Of a stretch of DNA of 64,000 nucleotides, positions 1-6,523 are shown one piece after another. The stretch comes from Eubacterium oxidoreducens. Lineage in GTDB: Bacteria > Bacillota > Clostridia > Lachnospirales > Lachnospiraceae. Position 1 is the first letter of the stretch, and every line of letters starts with the position of its first letter. Both the position numbers and the translations under genes were made by a program. The notes under the pieces were generated by a model. That model ran no database searches. It had not been told where the DNA came from and saw only the letters and a program-made list of their open reading frames with translations. The stretch covers positions 248,001 through 312,000 of the forward strand of contig NZ_FMXR01000004.1 of NCBI RefSeq assembly GCF_900104415.1, in the 5' to 3' direction.

Positions 1-168
1 CATGATGCATTGGACGATGCAAGAAATACGGCAGAGCTTCTTCAGATTATCAGGGATGAAGAGCGGTTCAATAAGACCCTACGGAAGATTAAAGAGTATA
101 TGGAACCGACTGAAATTGGCACTACCATAGGTAGCTTGATTGATTTTTCAGCATTTGTATGTGCATAG
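1..168 (+). CDS. DEDDh-type 3'-5' exonuclease, C-terminal end (partial)
   Basis: The window opens inside a gene read in frame 1. The first residues, HDALDDARNTAELL, match the last active-site motif (H-x-A-x-x-D-A) of DnaQ/RNase T/ERI1-type DEDDh exonucleases, which remove nucleotides from 3' ends of DNA or RNA. The rest is a short C-terminal tail ending at TAG (166-168). The same frame then stays open for 20 more codons (169-231, ending TAA), so the TAG may be a late nonsense change or the natural end. Only the last 55 residues are visible, so the substrate cannot be judged. Confidence 0.6.
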   Translation, partial: HDALDDARNTAELLQIIRDEERFNKTLRKIKEYMEPTEIGTTIGSLIDFSAFVCA

Positions 169-528
169 GGCGGAACGACAGATGTTACGTTAAGTGTAGA
201 GAATTCTTTGAAGCAGATTCTAGAAGATTAAGACCCTATTGGAAAAGAATAACAAAGCACTCATTTTTTTGAAAAGTGGGTGCTTAATAATTGAAGGGAG
301 CGTATAAGAAATGAAGCACCATAAACTGCTGGTTTATGGTGCTGACAGAAAAAAGATGTTACAGTGATTGCACAATTGAAATATCGGGTAAATAAAACCG
401 GGATAACGAAGGATATTAGGAAGAACCATAGGAGTACTCTGCTTTTTTTCAAAAAGTTTGGTTCTTTCAATCTAAGTTACCCGGTTTTTGTGCGTTAAAG
501 TATATTTTTTTAAAAGGAGAAACACGAT
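169..528. other. Gene-free stretch with two structured inverted repeats
   Basis: No convincing gene is seen here. At 315-343 there is a perfect 12-bp stem (AGCACCATAAAC and GTTTATGGTGCT) with a 5-nt loop. At 394-488 two inverted repeats are nested: AAAACCGGG (394-402) pairs with CCCGGTTTT (480-488), and inside it AAGAACCA (421-428) pairs with TGGTTCTT (459-466). A T-rich run follows at about 503-511, just before the ribosome binding site of the next gene. These could be an attenuator, a terminator or remains of small mobile repeats. Confidence 0.45.
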
Positions 529-1028
529 ATGGAAAAGATGAATTTCACGAACAAACAAACAGCATTTGAGTATGCATTTTACATGATAGCAGCAAGCTAT
601 TTCAACAAGGCCATTTGCCGGTCTAAAATGACAGAGCAAAATATGCTCATACAATACAAAGAACAAAAAGTCAAGACTCGCTCGCGAGTCTTGCGCGCCG
701 GATTCGGGTCTGCTTCAGCAGACAAATTCCTGTCCGAATCCGTGCGCATCCTCGCGGAGCGTTTAACTCAGTCGGAGCTTGTACCCCGACTGAGTTAAAT
801 AGCCAATATCTTATGGAAGAGTTGTGCATAGGCTTTATGGATGACCTTGCCGATAAGTTACCGTCTAACTTCTTTGAAAAGGAAGTGGAGGTTAACTTAA
901 AAAGAATAACACCTAAATTAGTAGAAATCATAATTTCGAACCGCGACTACGCGATGGTATTTAGACCAATATATAAGGGGAAGAAATCAGAGATTCGACA
1001 TCAAATATGGAGAAAGATTCTCCATTGA
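529..1028 (+). pseudogene. Small gene of unknown function, split by a palindromic repeat
   Basis: An AAGGAG ribosome binding site precedes ATG 529. About 47 codons follow (MEKMNFTNKQTAFEYAFYMI and onward to YKEQK) before the sequence runs into the 130-bp repeat at 670-800. The repeat is translated in frame until a stop at 796-798. Downstream of the repeat a second open stretch, in a different frame, continues to 1028 (EELCIGFMDDLADKLPSNFF and onward). The simplest reading is one protein of roughly 115-120 residues interrupted by the repeat. No family was recognised. Alternatively the two halves are now separate small genes, with the downstream part starting at ATG 813. Confidence 0.5.
670..800 (-). 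repeat. 130-bp three-hairpin dispersed repeat, copy A
   Basis: This copy is nearly identical, in opposite orientation, to copies at 6190-6314 and 21841-21970. In the orientation of those copies it has three hairpins in a row: an end hairpin with arms CTCAGTCGG/CCGACTGAG, a middle one with arms CGGATTCGG/CCGAATCCG enclosing GTCTGCT/AGCAGAC, and an end palindrome AAGACTCG-cgag-CGAGTCTT. It encodes no protein of its own. It is inserted in the small gene that starts at 529. Confidence 0.85.
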
Positions 1029-1056
1029 TTCAGTCGGAGTACAAACTCCGACTGAA
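1029..1056. terminator. Solo end-hairpin of the dispersed repeat; possible terminator
   Basis: A perfect 12-bp stem TTCAGTCGGAGT/ACTCCGACTGAA with a 4-nt loop lies between the end of the split gene and the convergent transporter gene. It has the same core sequence (CAGTCGGAGT...CTCCGACTG) as the end hairpin of the 130-bp repeats. There is no T-tract of note, so termination is plausible but not proven. Confidence 0.5.
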
Positions 1057-1061
1057 AGATA

Positions 1062-1628
1062 TTACATAGGCATCAGATTTTTGCCGAATTCTTCATCGAC
1101 AACACTGGCAACAGCAGTATAGATGGCAGATGCACCGCTGATGATTCCAATCACACCGGCAACGATTCCGAGTGTGTGACTTCCGGCAAAATTCTCCAAA
1201 GCCAGGAATAAAAACAAGAGCATAAGTGTTCCAAAAACAATGCGTGTTGCGTTATTTCCTTTGATGGTACCAATAAACATAAAGAAGGTATAAATGCACC
1301 AAAGCAGGAAATAAAAACCAAGAGAAAGCGAATCGGCAGCTTCGATGCCAAGCTTTTCATATGGTAATAACCAGATTAAGATAAGTGACCACCAAAACAA
1401 TCCATAGGATGTGAAAGCCGTAGCGCCAAAGGTGTTTCCGGCACGAAATTCCATGATTCCGGCGATAAATTGCGCCAGGCCTCCAAGCATAATGCCCATT
1501 GCGATAATCACAATGGAAAGCTCAAAGACACCTACATTATGAAGATTTAAAAGTAGAGTGGTCATTCCAAAACCGAGAAGACCCAAAGGGCCTGCGTTCG
1601 CATGTTTTACATAATTTGTTTCTGACAT
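1062..1628 (-). CDS. satP: SatP/YaaH (GPR1/FUN34) family acetate-type transporter
   Basis: This 188-residue, almost wholly hydrophobic protein has six predicted membrane segments. Near its N-terminus it carries the family signature region (NAGPLGLLGFGMTTLLLNLH), close to the NPAPLGL motif of the GPR1/FUN34/YaaH family. Those proteins move acetate and succinate with protons in bacteria and fungi. Length fits the family (about 190-200). ATG 1628 is preceded by a GGAGG site. It stands alone, convergent with the split gene and divergent from the flavoprotein at 1794. Substrate is inferred from the family only; in a fermenter it could import or release acetate. Confidence 0.88.
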   Translation of the reverse strand: MSETNYVKHANAGPLGLLGFGMTTLLLNLHNVGVFELSIVIIAMGIMLGGLAQFIAGIMEFRAGNTFGATAFTSYGLFWWSLILIWLLPYEKLGIEAADSLSLGFYFLLWCIYTFFMFIGTIKGNNATRIVFGTLMLLFLFLALENFAGSHTLGIVAGVIGIISGASAIYTAVASVVDEEFGKNLMPM

Positions 1629-1793
1629 TTTTTCATTACCTCCATTAAACTGTACATACGTGTAAAAGAATACTAGAATAAGAAAAAAAGTTCAAGGCGA
1701 ATGTGCGGGGAATGAAATCAGAAGCTGAAAAATCGCACACCGTCTGGTGAAAACATTCACAGCAATCAAAAACGGTATAGGAGGATATGGAAG

Positions 1794-2414
1794 ATGAAAG
1801 TGTTATTATTGAATGGAAGTCCAAGAAAAGACGGAAATACATCTATTGCCCTAAATGAAATGGTAAAGGTATTTGAAGCAGAAGGAGTAGACGCTACGGT
1901 AGTTCAGATTGGGAACAAGGATATTCGAGGATGCATTGCTTGTGGTGCCTGTTTTGAAAAAGGTAAATGTGTCATAGATGATCTGGTAAATGAGTTGGCT
2001 TTGAAATTCGAAGAGGCAGATGGCCTTGTGGTTGCTTCGCCGGTATATTATGCTTCTGCAAATGCAACACTTATAGCCTGTCTTGACAGATTATTCTACA
2101 GTACACATTTTGATAAGACGATGAAAGTGGGTGCAAGTGTAGTATGTGCAAGGCGAGGAGGACTATCGGCAACCTTTGATGAACTTAATAAGTATTTCAC
2201 AATTAGCGGCATGCCAGTGGCAGCAAGCCAGTATTGGAATAGCATTCATGGACGAGAAAAGGGAGAGGCAAAGCAGGATGCAGAGGGATTGCAGACAATG
2301 CGTGTTCTTGCAAGAAATATGACATTTCTTATGAAGAGTATTTCTTTGGGAAAAGAACAATTTGGCTTGCCTCAAAAAGAAGAGTGGCAACCGACACATT
2401 TTATAAGACATTAA
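1794..2414 (+). CDS. NAD(P)H-dependent flavoprotein oxidoreductase (iron-sulfur flavoprotein/WrbA-like fold)
   Basis: The 206-residue product begins with the flavodoxin-like FMN-binding loop LLLNGSPRKDGNTSIAL, typical of NADPH-dependent FMN reductases. At residues about 46-60 it has a C-x-x-C pair followed by another Cys (GCIACGACFEKGKC), as in iron-sulfur flavoproteins and related two-electron reductases. It is expected to be a cytosolic FMN enzyme reducing quinones, nitro compounds or other acceptors; the physiological substrate is unknown. A GGAGG site lies about 9 nt before ATG 1794. It appears to be monocistronic. Confidence 0.8.
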   Translation: MKVLLLNGSPRKDGNTSIALNEMVKVFEAEGVDATVVQIGNKDIRGCIACGACFEKGKCVIDDLVNELALKFEEADGLVVASPVYYASANATLIACLDRLFYSTHFDKTMKVGASVVCARRGGLSATFDELNKYFTISGMPVAASQYWNSIHGREKGEAKQDAEGLQTMRVLARNMTFLMKSISLGKEQFGLPQKEEWQPTHFIRH

Positions 2415-2440
2415 GTAAAATTTTAGTGGGCAAAAAATAT

Positions 2441-2464
2441 GGGAAGAGGATTTCTCCTCTTCCC
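2441..2464. terminator. 10-bp perfect hairpin after the flavoprotein gene
   Basis: GGGAAGAGGA (2441-2450) pairs exactly with TCCTCTTCCC (2455-2464) over a 4-nt loop. On the plus strand no T-run follows, whereas on the minus strand a run of T does follow. It may still act as an end-of-transcript structure for the gene at 1794. Confidence 0.5.
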
Positions 2465-2518
2465 AATCATACAGAAAAACTTTAGTATTTAATTGCGACA
2501 AAAATACAAAGGAATACT

Positions 2519-2738
2519 ATGTTAGTCGAAGAAGGAATTACTTTCAAGGAGTTTGAGCTTAAAAAAATTTCAAATGATTTGCGAATGGGGACAAAACTTT
2601 ACAAGAAAATTCTTGGAAAAATATGATGCGTATCTTATGGAGAAGTGAGATAAGAAGGCGTATCGACATAAGGGATTTAAGAAAACTTCAATACAGAGTC
2701 AGTTATGGTGCATGATGTTGACGAGGGGGACGGATTAA
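2519..2738 (+). pseudogene. Decayed N-terminal fragment of an ISLre2 (UPF0236) family transposase
   Basis: Two frames together give a recognisable ISLre2-type N-terminal region: NFTRKFLEKYDAYLMEK, then a stop codon, then DKKAYRHKGFKKTSIQ. The segment around EKYDAYL and AYRHKG is characteristic of UPF0236 transposases. At least one frameshift (near 2610) and one in-frame stop (about 2647) disrupt it, and the catalytic region is missing altogether. This is a relic of an insertion sequence, in the intergenic space upstream of the bacteriocin-like cassette. Confidence 0.65.
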
Positions 2739-2787
2739 TGATAATATTCAAATATATAAAATATTTAATTTCGAGGAGGAAGAAAAT

Positions 2788-3072
2788 ATGAGAAAGATAA
2801 GGCGGGGAACAGGGGTAATTGCTATTGTTTTAGCGATTTTCATAGGATGTGTAGCGTTTGGAATGACGACTTATGGATATTATAATATTGAGAATACTTT
2901 TACCCATGGAATTCGCGCATGGGCTTCAGCAAGTTCTAAGTATTCATCAGCAAGTATAAAAATCGTAGAAGGTTCATATAATTCCGGCTGGAAGACTGGT
3001 AGGGATGTTACATTGACAAAAATAAAAAATCCTATTTATACACTTAAGAGATATCACAGATACAATAAATAG
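2788..3072 (+). CDS. Small secreted peptide, lactococcin-972-like bacteriocin candidate
   Basis: The product has 94 residues. It has a basic start (MRKIRRG) and a hydrophobic stretch (VIAIVLAIFIGCVAFGM) acting as a signal peptide or anchor. The mature part of about 60 residues is rich in Ser, Tyr, Lys and Gly and has no cysteine. The pattern HG...ASASSKYSSASIKIVEG...SGWKTG...RYHRYN recalls lactococcin-972-type bacteriocins, which have an SNYYH...HSSSV...G-W core and an aromatic C-terminus. A strong GAGGAGG site precedes ATG 2788. The next two genes, 10 nt away, encode an FtsX-type permease and an ABC ATPase, the arrangement typical of lactococcin-972 immunity/export clusters. Sequence similarity is weak, so the call rests mostly on context. 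Confidence 0.5.
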   Translation: MRKIRRGTGVIAIVLAIFIGCVAFGMTTYGYYNIENTFTHGIRAWASASSKYSSASIKIVEGSYNSGWKTGRDVTLTKIKNPIYTLKRYHRYNK

Positions 3073-3081
3073 GAGCGAAAA

Positions 3082-4692
3082 ATGATTCGAATATTTACAA
3101 AATCAAAATTATTGTTATTTTTTGATGTGTTTATTACCTTTGCAGTGATAGAGTTGATTTCTTTTTCCTATTCAAGGCTTGCAGGAGACACAGGGCTGAT
3201 GGAAGATGGGGCACAAGTCAGTGATGGATTGGGCTTTTTAAAGGGAATTTTTGTAATCATTCTTCTTTTGGTGATGGCTAATCTTTTTTATCTGATGGAA
3301 TATTGGCTAAACAAACAGAAAAATGAATTAAGAGTTAGGAAACTTTGCGGCGCAAATCAGATGACATTGCGCCGTTATCTTATGTTATCCTTGCTTTTGG
3401 TTTGGGGAGCGGCATCTGTAATAGCTGTTTTCGCATCAAGACTATTTTCCCTTTATATAATAAAAGATATTCCCTGGGTTTTTACGATTGCTGTTTTGGT
3501 AAGCTTTTGTTTTGGAATTATTCAGGTCTTTTTTGGCATTATTATGGATAATATCTGTAATAAAAGGGCAATGCGAAGAAGGCTTGTTTTGGTTTTGCGA
3601 TATTGTCTGTTTGCCGGACAAATGTTTTTTGCAGTATGGGTGTTGCTTCTTGCGATTTATACCTTTGAAGGTTATGCGGATTTTATAAAATCATATGAAA
3701 GCGTATATGATTCCTTGCAAGATGCAGGTTTTCTTACAGCGACTGTTGACGCAGAATATCCGGATTCGGATGAAGAGACGGCTCTGGAATTTGAAGACTA
3801 TGTAGATGAACTAACGGATGGAAACTATTTTTCCTTTTTGGAATCTTCTGTAGAAATCCAAGATGGTGCGCCTTATGATGTAGTGGAAAATTATGACAAA
3901 CAATATATTGCCTTCTATGTAACGGACTTGGTTCCGGAGATTTATGAATGGACATGTACACAAGGAAGTTTATTCACAGCAGATCAGATGAGCGGAGCGG
4001 AAAATGATTATATACCGGTGCTGCTTGGCGCAGACTTTGAAGGCGTTTATAGTGCCGGAGATGTGATTGATGGGATCTATTATGTACAGGGAATTTTAGA
4101 TGAGGCTTCCTTTTATTTGAATCCCAGATGGGATGGAACGGCTTATGATGTAAAAGAGATGGTCGTGATTCCCATGAAATACGGATATCAAACTTGGGGC
4201 GGAATGTTAATCAATCAGCTTAATCTGCTAAATGCCACAAACGAACAGATAGCGGCAATTCAAGAAAAAGCAACCATCTTTGGTCTTACAGAAATGTCGT
4301 ACACAAAGACAAGCACTCAGGTTGCTACAATAAAAAGTGATATTCATCAGGCGTTGTACGAAAATGCAGAGATGGTCATCATACTTATGGTGCTTTGCAT
4401 CGTAAGTCAAATCTGTGTACTACTTAATTTGATACAGACAAGAAGAAAAGAGTTTGGAATCATGATGCTTTGCGGCGCTACCAAATTCAGGATAATGAAA
4501 GGAATGATAGCTCCGATTTTCGTGATTCTTGTTGCCGAAACGGGGATTTGTCTTGCTTTTTATCCGAAGAATCTTCCTATAATTGTCGGAGCAATTTTAT
4601 TCGTTTTGGTAAGTGGGATACTAGTGGCAGGTATCCCGATATATAAATGGGTGAAAATACCCGCAGCAGAACTTGTGCGGAGGAAAGAATAG
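3082..4692 (+). CDS. FtsX/MacB-type ABC transporter permease (bacteriocin-associated)
   Basis: This 536-residue integral membrane protein has an N-terminal membrane segment and a hydrophobic pair with the FtsX-like motif VRKLCGANQMTLRRYL near residue 85. A roughly 200-residue exposed acidic domain follows (about 200-420). A second FtsX-like unit near the C-terminus has the matching motif FGIMMLCGATKFRIMKG and further membrane helices. Such permeases work with a MacB/LolD-type ATPase and usually drive peptide extrusion or self-protection rather than import. The gene directly follows the secreted peptide gene and ends one base before the ATPase gene. It resembles the bacteriocin-associated membrane proteins next to lactococcin-972-type peptides. 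Confidence 0.72.
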   Translation: MIRIFTKSKLLLFFDVFITFAVIELISFSYSRLAGDTGLMEDGAQVSDGLGFLKGIFVIILLLVMANLFYLMEYWLNKQKNELRVRKLCGANQMTLRRYLMLSLLLVWGAASVIAVFASRLFSLYIIKDIPWVFTIAVLVSFCFGIIQVFFGIIMDNICNKRAMRRRLVLVLRYCLFAGQMFFAVWVLLLAIYTFEGYADFIKSYESVYDSLQDAGFLTATVDAEYPDSDEETALEFEDYVDELTDGNYFSFLESSVEIQDGAPYDVVENYDKQYIAFYVTDLVPEIYEWTCTQGSLFTADQMSGAENDYIPVLLGADFEGVYSAGDVIDGIYYVQGILDEASFYLNPRWDGTAYDVKEMVVIPMKYGYQTWGGMLINQLNLLNATNEQIAAIQEKATIFGLTEMSYTKTSTQVATIKSDIHQALYENAEMVIILMVLCIVSQICVLLNLIQTRRKEFGIMMLCGATKFRIMKGMIAPIFVILVAETGICLAFYPKNLPIIVGAILFVLVSGILVAGIPIYKWVKIPAAELVRRKE

Positions 4693-5364
4693 ATGAATAC
4701 GGTAATAGAATTAAATAATATCAGTAAGACCTTTGGGAAGAAGAATGCGCAGGTAAAGGCACTGCGGGAGGTTTCCCTTAAAGTGCAGGAAAATGAAGTG
4801 GTTGCAATTGTCGGGAAATCCGGATCCGGTAAGTCTACGCTTTTGAATATTATCGGATGTATGGATCGTTTGGACAGTGGCCAATATATGCTAGGTGAAA
4901 CCAATATAGAAACACTAAAGGATCGTGAACTTGCTAAAATCAGAAACGAATTTTTCGGATATGTTATGCAAGACTACGCACTGATAGGTGATATGAGCGT
5001 GCAAAAGAATATTGAAATGCCACTTAAGTATGCCAAAAAGTCTAAACGAAGCAAAGAAAAGATTAGCCGTTATGCAAAAGAGTTGGGAATAGAAGATAAA
5101 CTTCAGTCAAAAGTAGAAAATCTTTCCGGAGGACAAAAGCAACGAGTGGCAATTGCCCGTGCTTTAATTAATGATGCGAAAGTGATTTTGGCGGATGAAC
5201 CAACCGGAGCTCTGGATGCGCAGACAGGAGAAGATGTTTTTCAGCTTCTTTTATCATATAAGAAAGAAGGGAAAAGTGTAGTTATTGTTACGCACAATGA
5301 GGAACTGGCTAAACGATGCGATCGGATTATAAAACTTGGAGATGGTAAAATAATCGAAGAATAA
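4693..5364 (+). CDS. ABC transporter ATP-binding protein (MacB/lactococcin-972 export group)
   Basis: The 223-residue ATPase has a Walker A (GKSGSGKST, about residue 41), Q-loop (MQDYALI), signature LSGGQKQR, Walker B ([12 protein letters not shown]) and H-loop (VTHNEE). The stretch around [19 protein letters not shown] is close to the ATPases that accompany lactococcin-972-type bacteriocins and to MacB/LolD enzymes. It starts directly after the stop codon of the permease, so the two are translated together. It should power the permease encoded upstream; a lone MacB-type antimicrobial-peptide resistance pump is the alternative. Confidence 0.85.
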   Translation: MNTVIELNNISKTFGKKNAQVKALREVSLKVQENEVVAIVGKSGSGKSTLLNIIGCMDRLDSGQYMLGETNIETLKDRELAKIRNEFFGYVMQDYALIGDMSVQKNIEMPLKYAKKSKRSKEKISRYAKELGIEDKLQSKVENLSGGQKQRVAIARALINDAKVILADEPTGALDAQTGEDVFQLLLSYKKEGKSVVIVTHNEELAKRCDRIIKLGDGKIIEE

Positions 5365-5383
5365 ATACGATAAAATATGGCGA

Positions 5384-5409
5384 AAGCTCACTTTATCTTA
5401 AGTGAGCTT
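5384..5409 (+). terminator. Hairpin after the ABC ATPase gene
   Basis: A perfect 10-bp stem, AAGCTCACTT/AAGTGAGCTT, with a 6-nt loop begins 20 nt after the ATPase stop codon. A T-tract is lacking, so this may be a stabilising 3' end rather than a classical terminator. Confidence 0.5.
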
Positions 5410-5420
5410 GGCTACCTATA

Positions 5421-5491
5421 AACGAACCCATCGGGACGTGTCAAAAGCAGTGAAGTTTTGCTAGGGTTTGACACGATCTGGTGGGTTTGTT
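5421..5491. repeat. 71-nt multi-tier imperfect hairpin
   Basis: Outer arms AACGAACCCA (5421-5430) and TGGGTTTGTT (5482-5491) pair with one wobble. Inner arms CGTGTCAAA (5437-5445) and TTTGACACG (5467-5475) pair exactly, and AGCA/TGCT close the tip. It encodes nothing. It could be a small structured RNA, a strong terminator without T-run or a relic of a mobile repeat. The remaining DNA to 5669 shows only the ribosome binding site of the next gene. Confidence 0.5.
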
Positions 5492-5669
5492 ATTTGTTTG
5501 AACGTATAAATTTTTATTGTAAAGAGCTATAATTGATGAAATGATAGTGAATATATGGTATGTTGTTCTGGAATTCTAGATACACCTTAGCAAAATGGTA
5601 GAAGGTGAAGTCAAAGGCGAATGACAGACAGAAAATCACAGTGAGAAACAGATAGGAGGACAAGCGAAC

Positions 5670-6128
5670 ATGAGTGTATTAGTAGCATTTTTTAGTGCAG
5701 AGGGAAAAACAGCAAAAGTGGCAAAGGAATTTGCCTCGAAGATTGGAGCGGATATCTTCGAGATTATTCCGGAGAAGCCATATACATCGGCAGAAATCAA
5801 ATGGATGAATCCGATGGCTCGATGTAACCGGGAGCAAATTGGAAAAAAAGAGGTTCCGGTTGCAGGAAAGATAGATAATTTTGAGCAATACGATACTATA
5901 TATATAGGATTTCCGATATGGTATGGTGCCCAGCCAAGAGTGATTAATACGTTTTGTAAAGGATATGATTGGGCTGGTAAGAAGGTGTATGCATTTGCAA
6001 CATCCGCAGCTAGTGGAATTGGAAAGACAGCTGCGAAGTTGACGCCTTATGTGGAAGGTGCATTAGCCGTGGATGCTAAGCTTGTGAAGAGCGCATCCGA
6101 ACTTGAGAATTGGGCGAAGAGCCTATAA
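5670..6128 (+). CDS. Flavodoxin-family protein
   Basis: This 152-residue protein has a flavodoxin-like start (LVAFFSAEGKTAKVAKEFA) with the phosphate-binding loop for FMN. It continues with GADIFEIIPEKPYTSAEIKW, a segment seen in flavodoxin-like reductases of anaerobes, and with GFPIWYGAQPRVINTF, which lines the FMN ring site. It should act in the cytosol as a low-potential electron carrier or quinone reductase. An AGGAGG site precedes ATG 5670. It appears to be monocistronic; its upstream DNA shares a short AAGGCGAATG motif with the region ahead of the flavoprotein at 1794. Confidence 0.82.
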   Translation: MSVLVAFFSAEGKTAKVAKEFASKIGADIFEIIPEKPYTSAEIKWMNPMARCNREQIGKKEVPVAGKIDNFEQYDTIYIGFPIWYGAQPRVINTFCKGYDWAGKKVYAFATSAASGIGKTAAKLTPYVEGALAVDAKLVKSASELENWAKSL

Positions 6129-6189
6129 CTCAGTCGGAGAAATCCCCCACCTCTAAGCGTTAGCGTAGGTGGGGGTTATGACAAACTAT
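6128..6189. repeat. Half repeat end plus C-rich hairpin
   Basis: AACTCAGTCGGAG at 6127-6139 duplicates the outer edge of the dispersed repeat. It is followed by a separate hairpin whose arms CCCCCACCT (6144-6152) and AGGTGGGGG (6167-6175) pair perfectly around CTAAGCGTTAGCGT. The next full repeat copy starts 15 nt further on. C-rich hairpins of this kind resemble ends of IS200/IS605-type elements; that link is only an inference. The hairpin may also end transcription of the flavodoxin gene. Confidence 0.5.
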
Positions 6190-6314
6190 ACTCAGTCGGG
6201 GTACAAGCTCCGACTGAGTTAAACGCTCCGCGAGGATGCACACGGATTCGGACAGGAATTTGTCTGCTGAAGCAGACCCGAATCCGGCGCGCAAGACTCG
6301 CGAGCGAGTCTTGA
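6190..6314 (+). repeat. 130-bp three-hairpin dispersed repeat, copy B
   Basis: The sequence matches copy C (21841-21970) and the reverse complement of copy A (670-800) almost base for base. The change GCGCAC to GCACAC near 6239-6243 is the clearest difference, and the TTTAA edge is missing on the left. All three hairpins are intact. Confidence 0.85.
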
Positions 6315-6330
6315 CGTATTATATTGTTAA

Positions 6331-6430
6331 AAACACCCGTTCTAAGACGAGTATCGCTATGCGATATTACCCACGACTCTTTTTTTCATTGCGTAGGCGA
6401 AGCGGAGCTATCGTGCGGTAGCGGGTGTTT
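6331..6430 (+). terminator. 100-nt stem-closed structure ending in a T-run
   Basis: AAACACCCG (6331-6339) pairs with CGGGTGTTT (6422-6430), which runs into nine or more T. The enclosed 82 nt hold a smaller hairpin TATCGC/GCGATA (about 6352-6366). The closing stem followed by T-run resembles a rho-independent terminator with a long loop. It lies between repeat copy B and the kinase gene. Confidence 0.5.
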
Positions 6431-6523
6431 TTTTTTATGATAAAGGGTGGTAAAAAGTACGGTACTATGGTACTATACAAATGCACTTGTGATTTCGGAT
6501 TCGCTGTAAAGGAAAATATTAGG

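Noticed and set aside
6425-6523. Longer start of the hybrid kinase at GTG 6425
   Set aside because: The extra codons lie in the T-run of a hairpin and code for MFFFMIKGGKK-type sequence without a ribosome binding site; ATG 6524 has GGAAA upstream.
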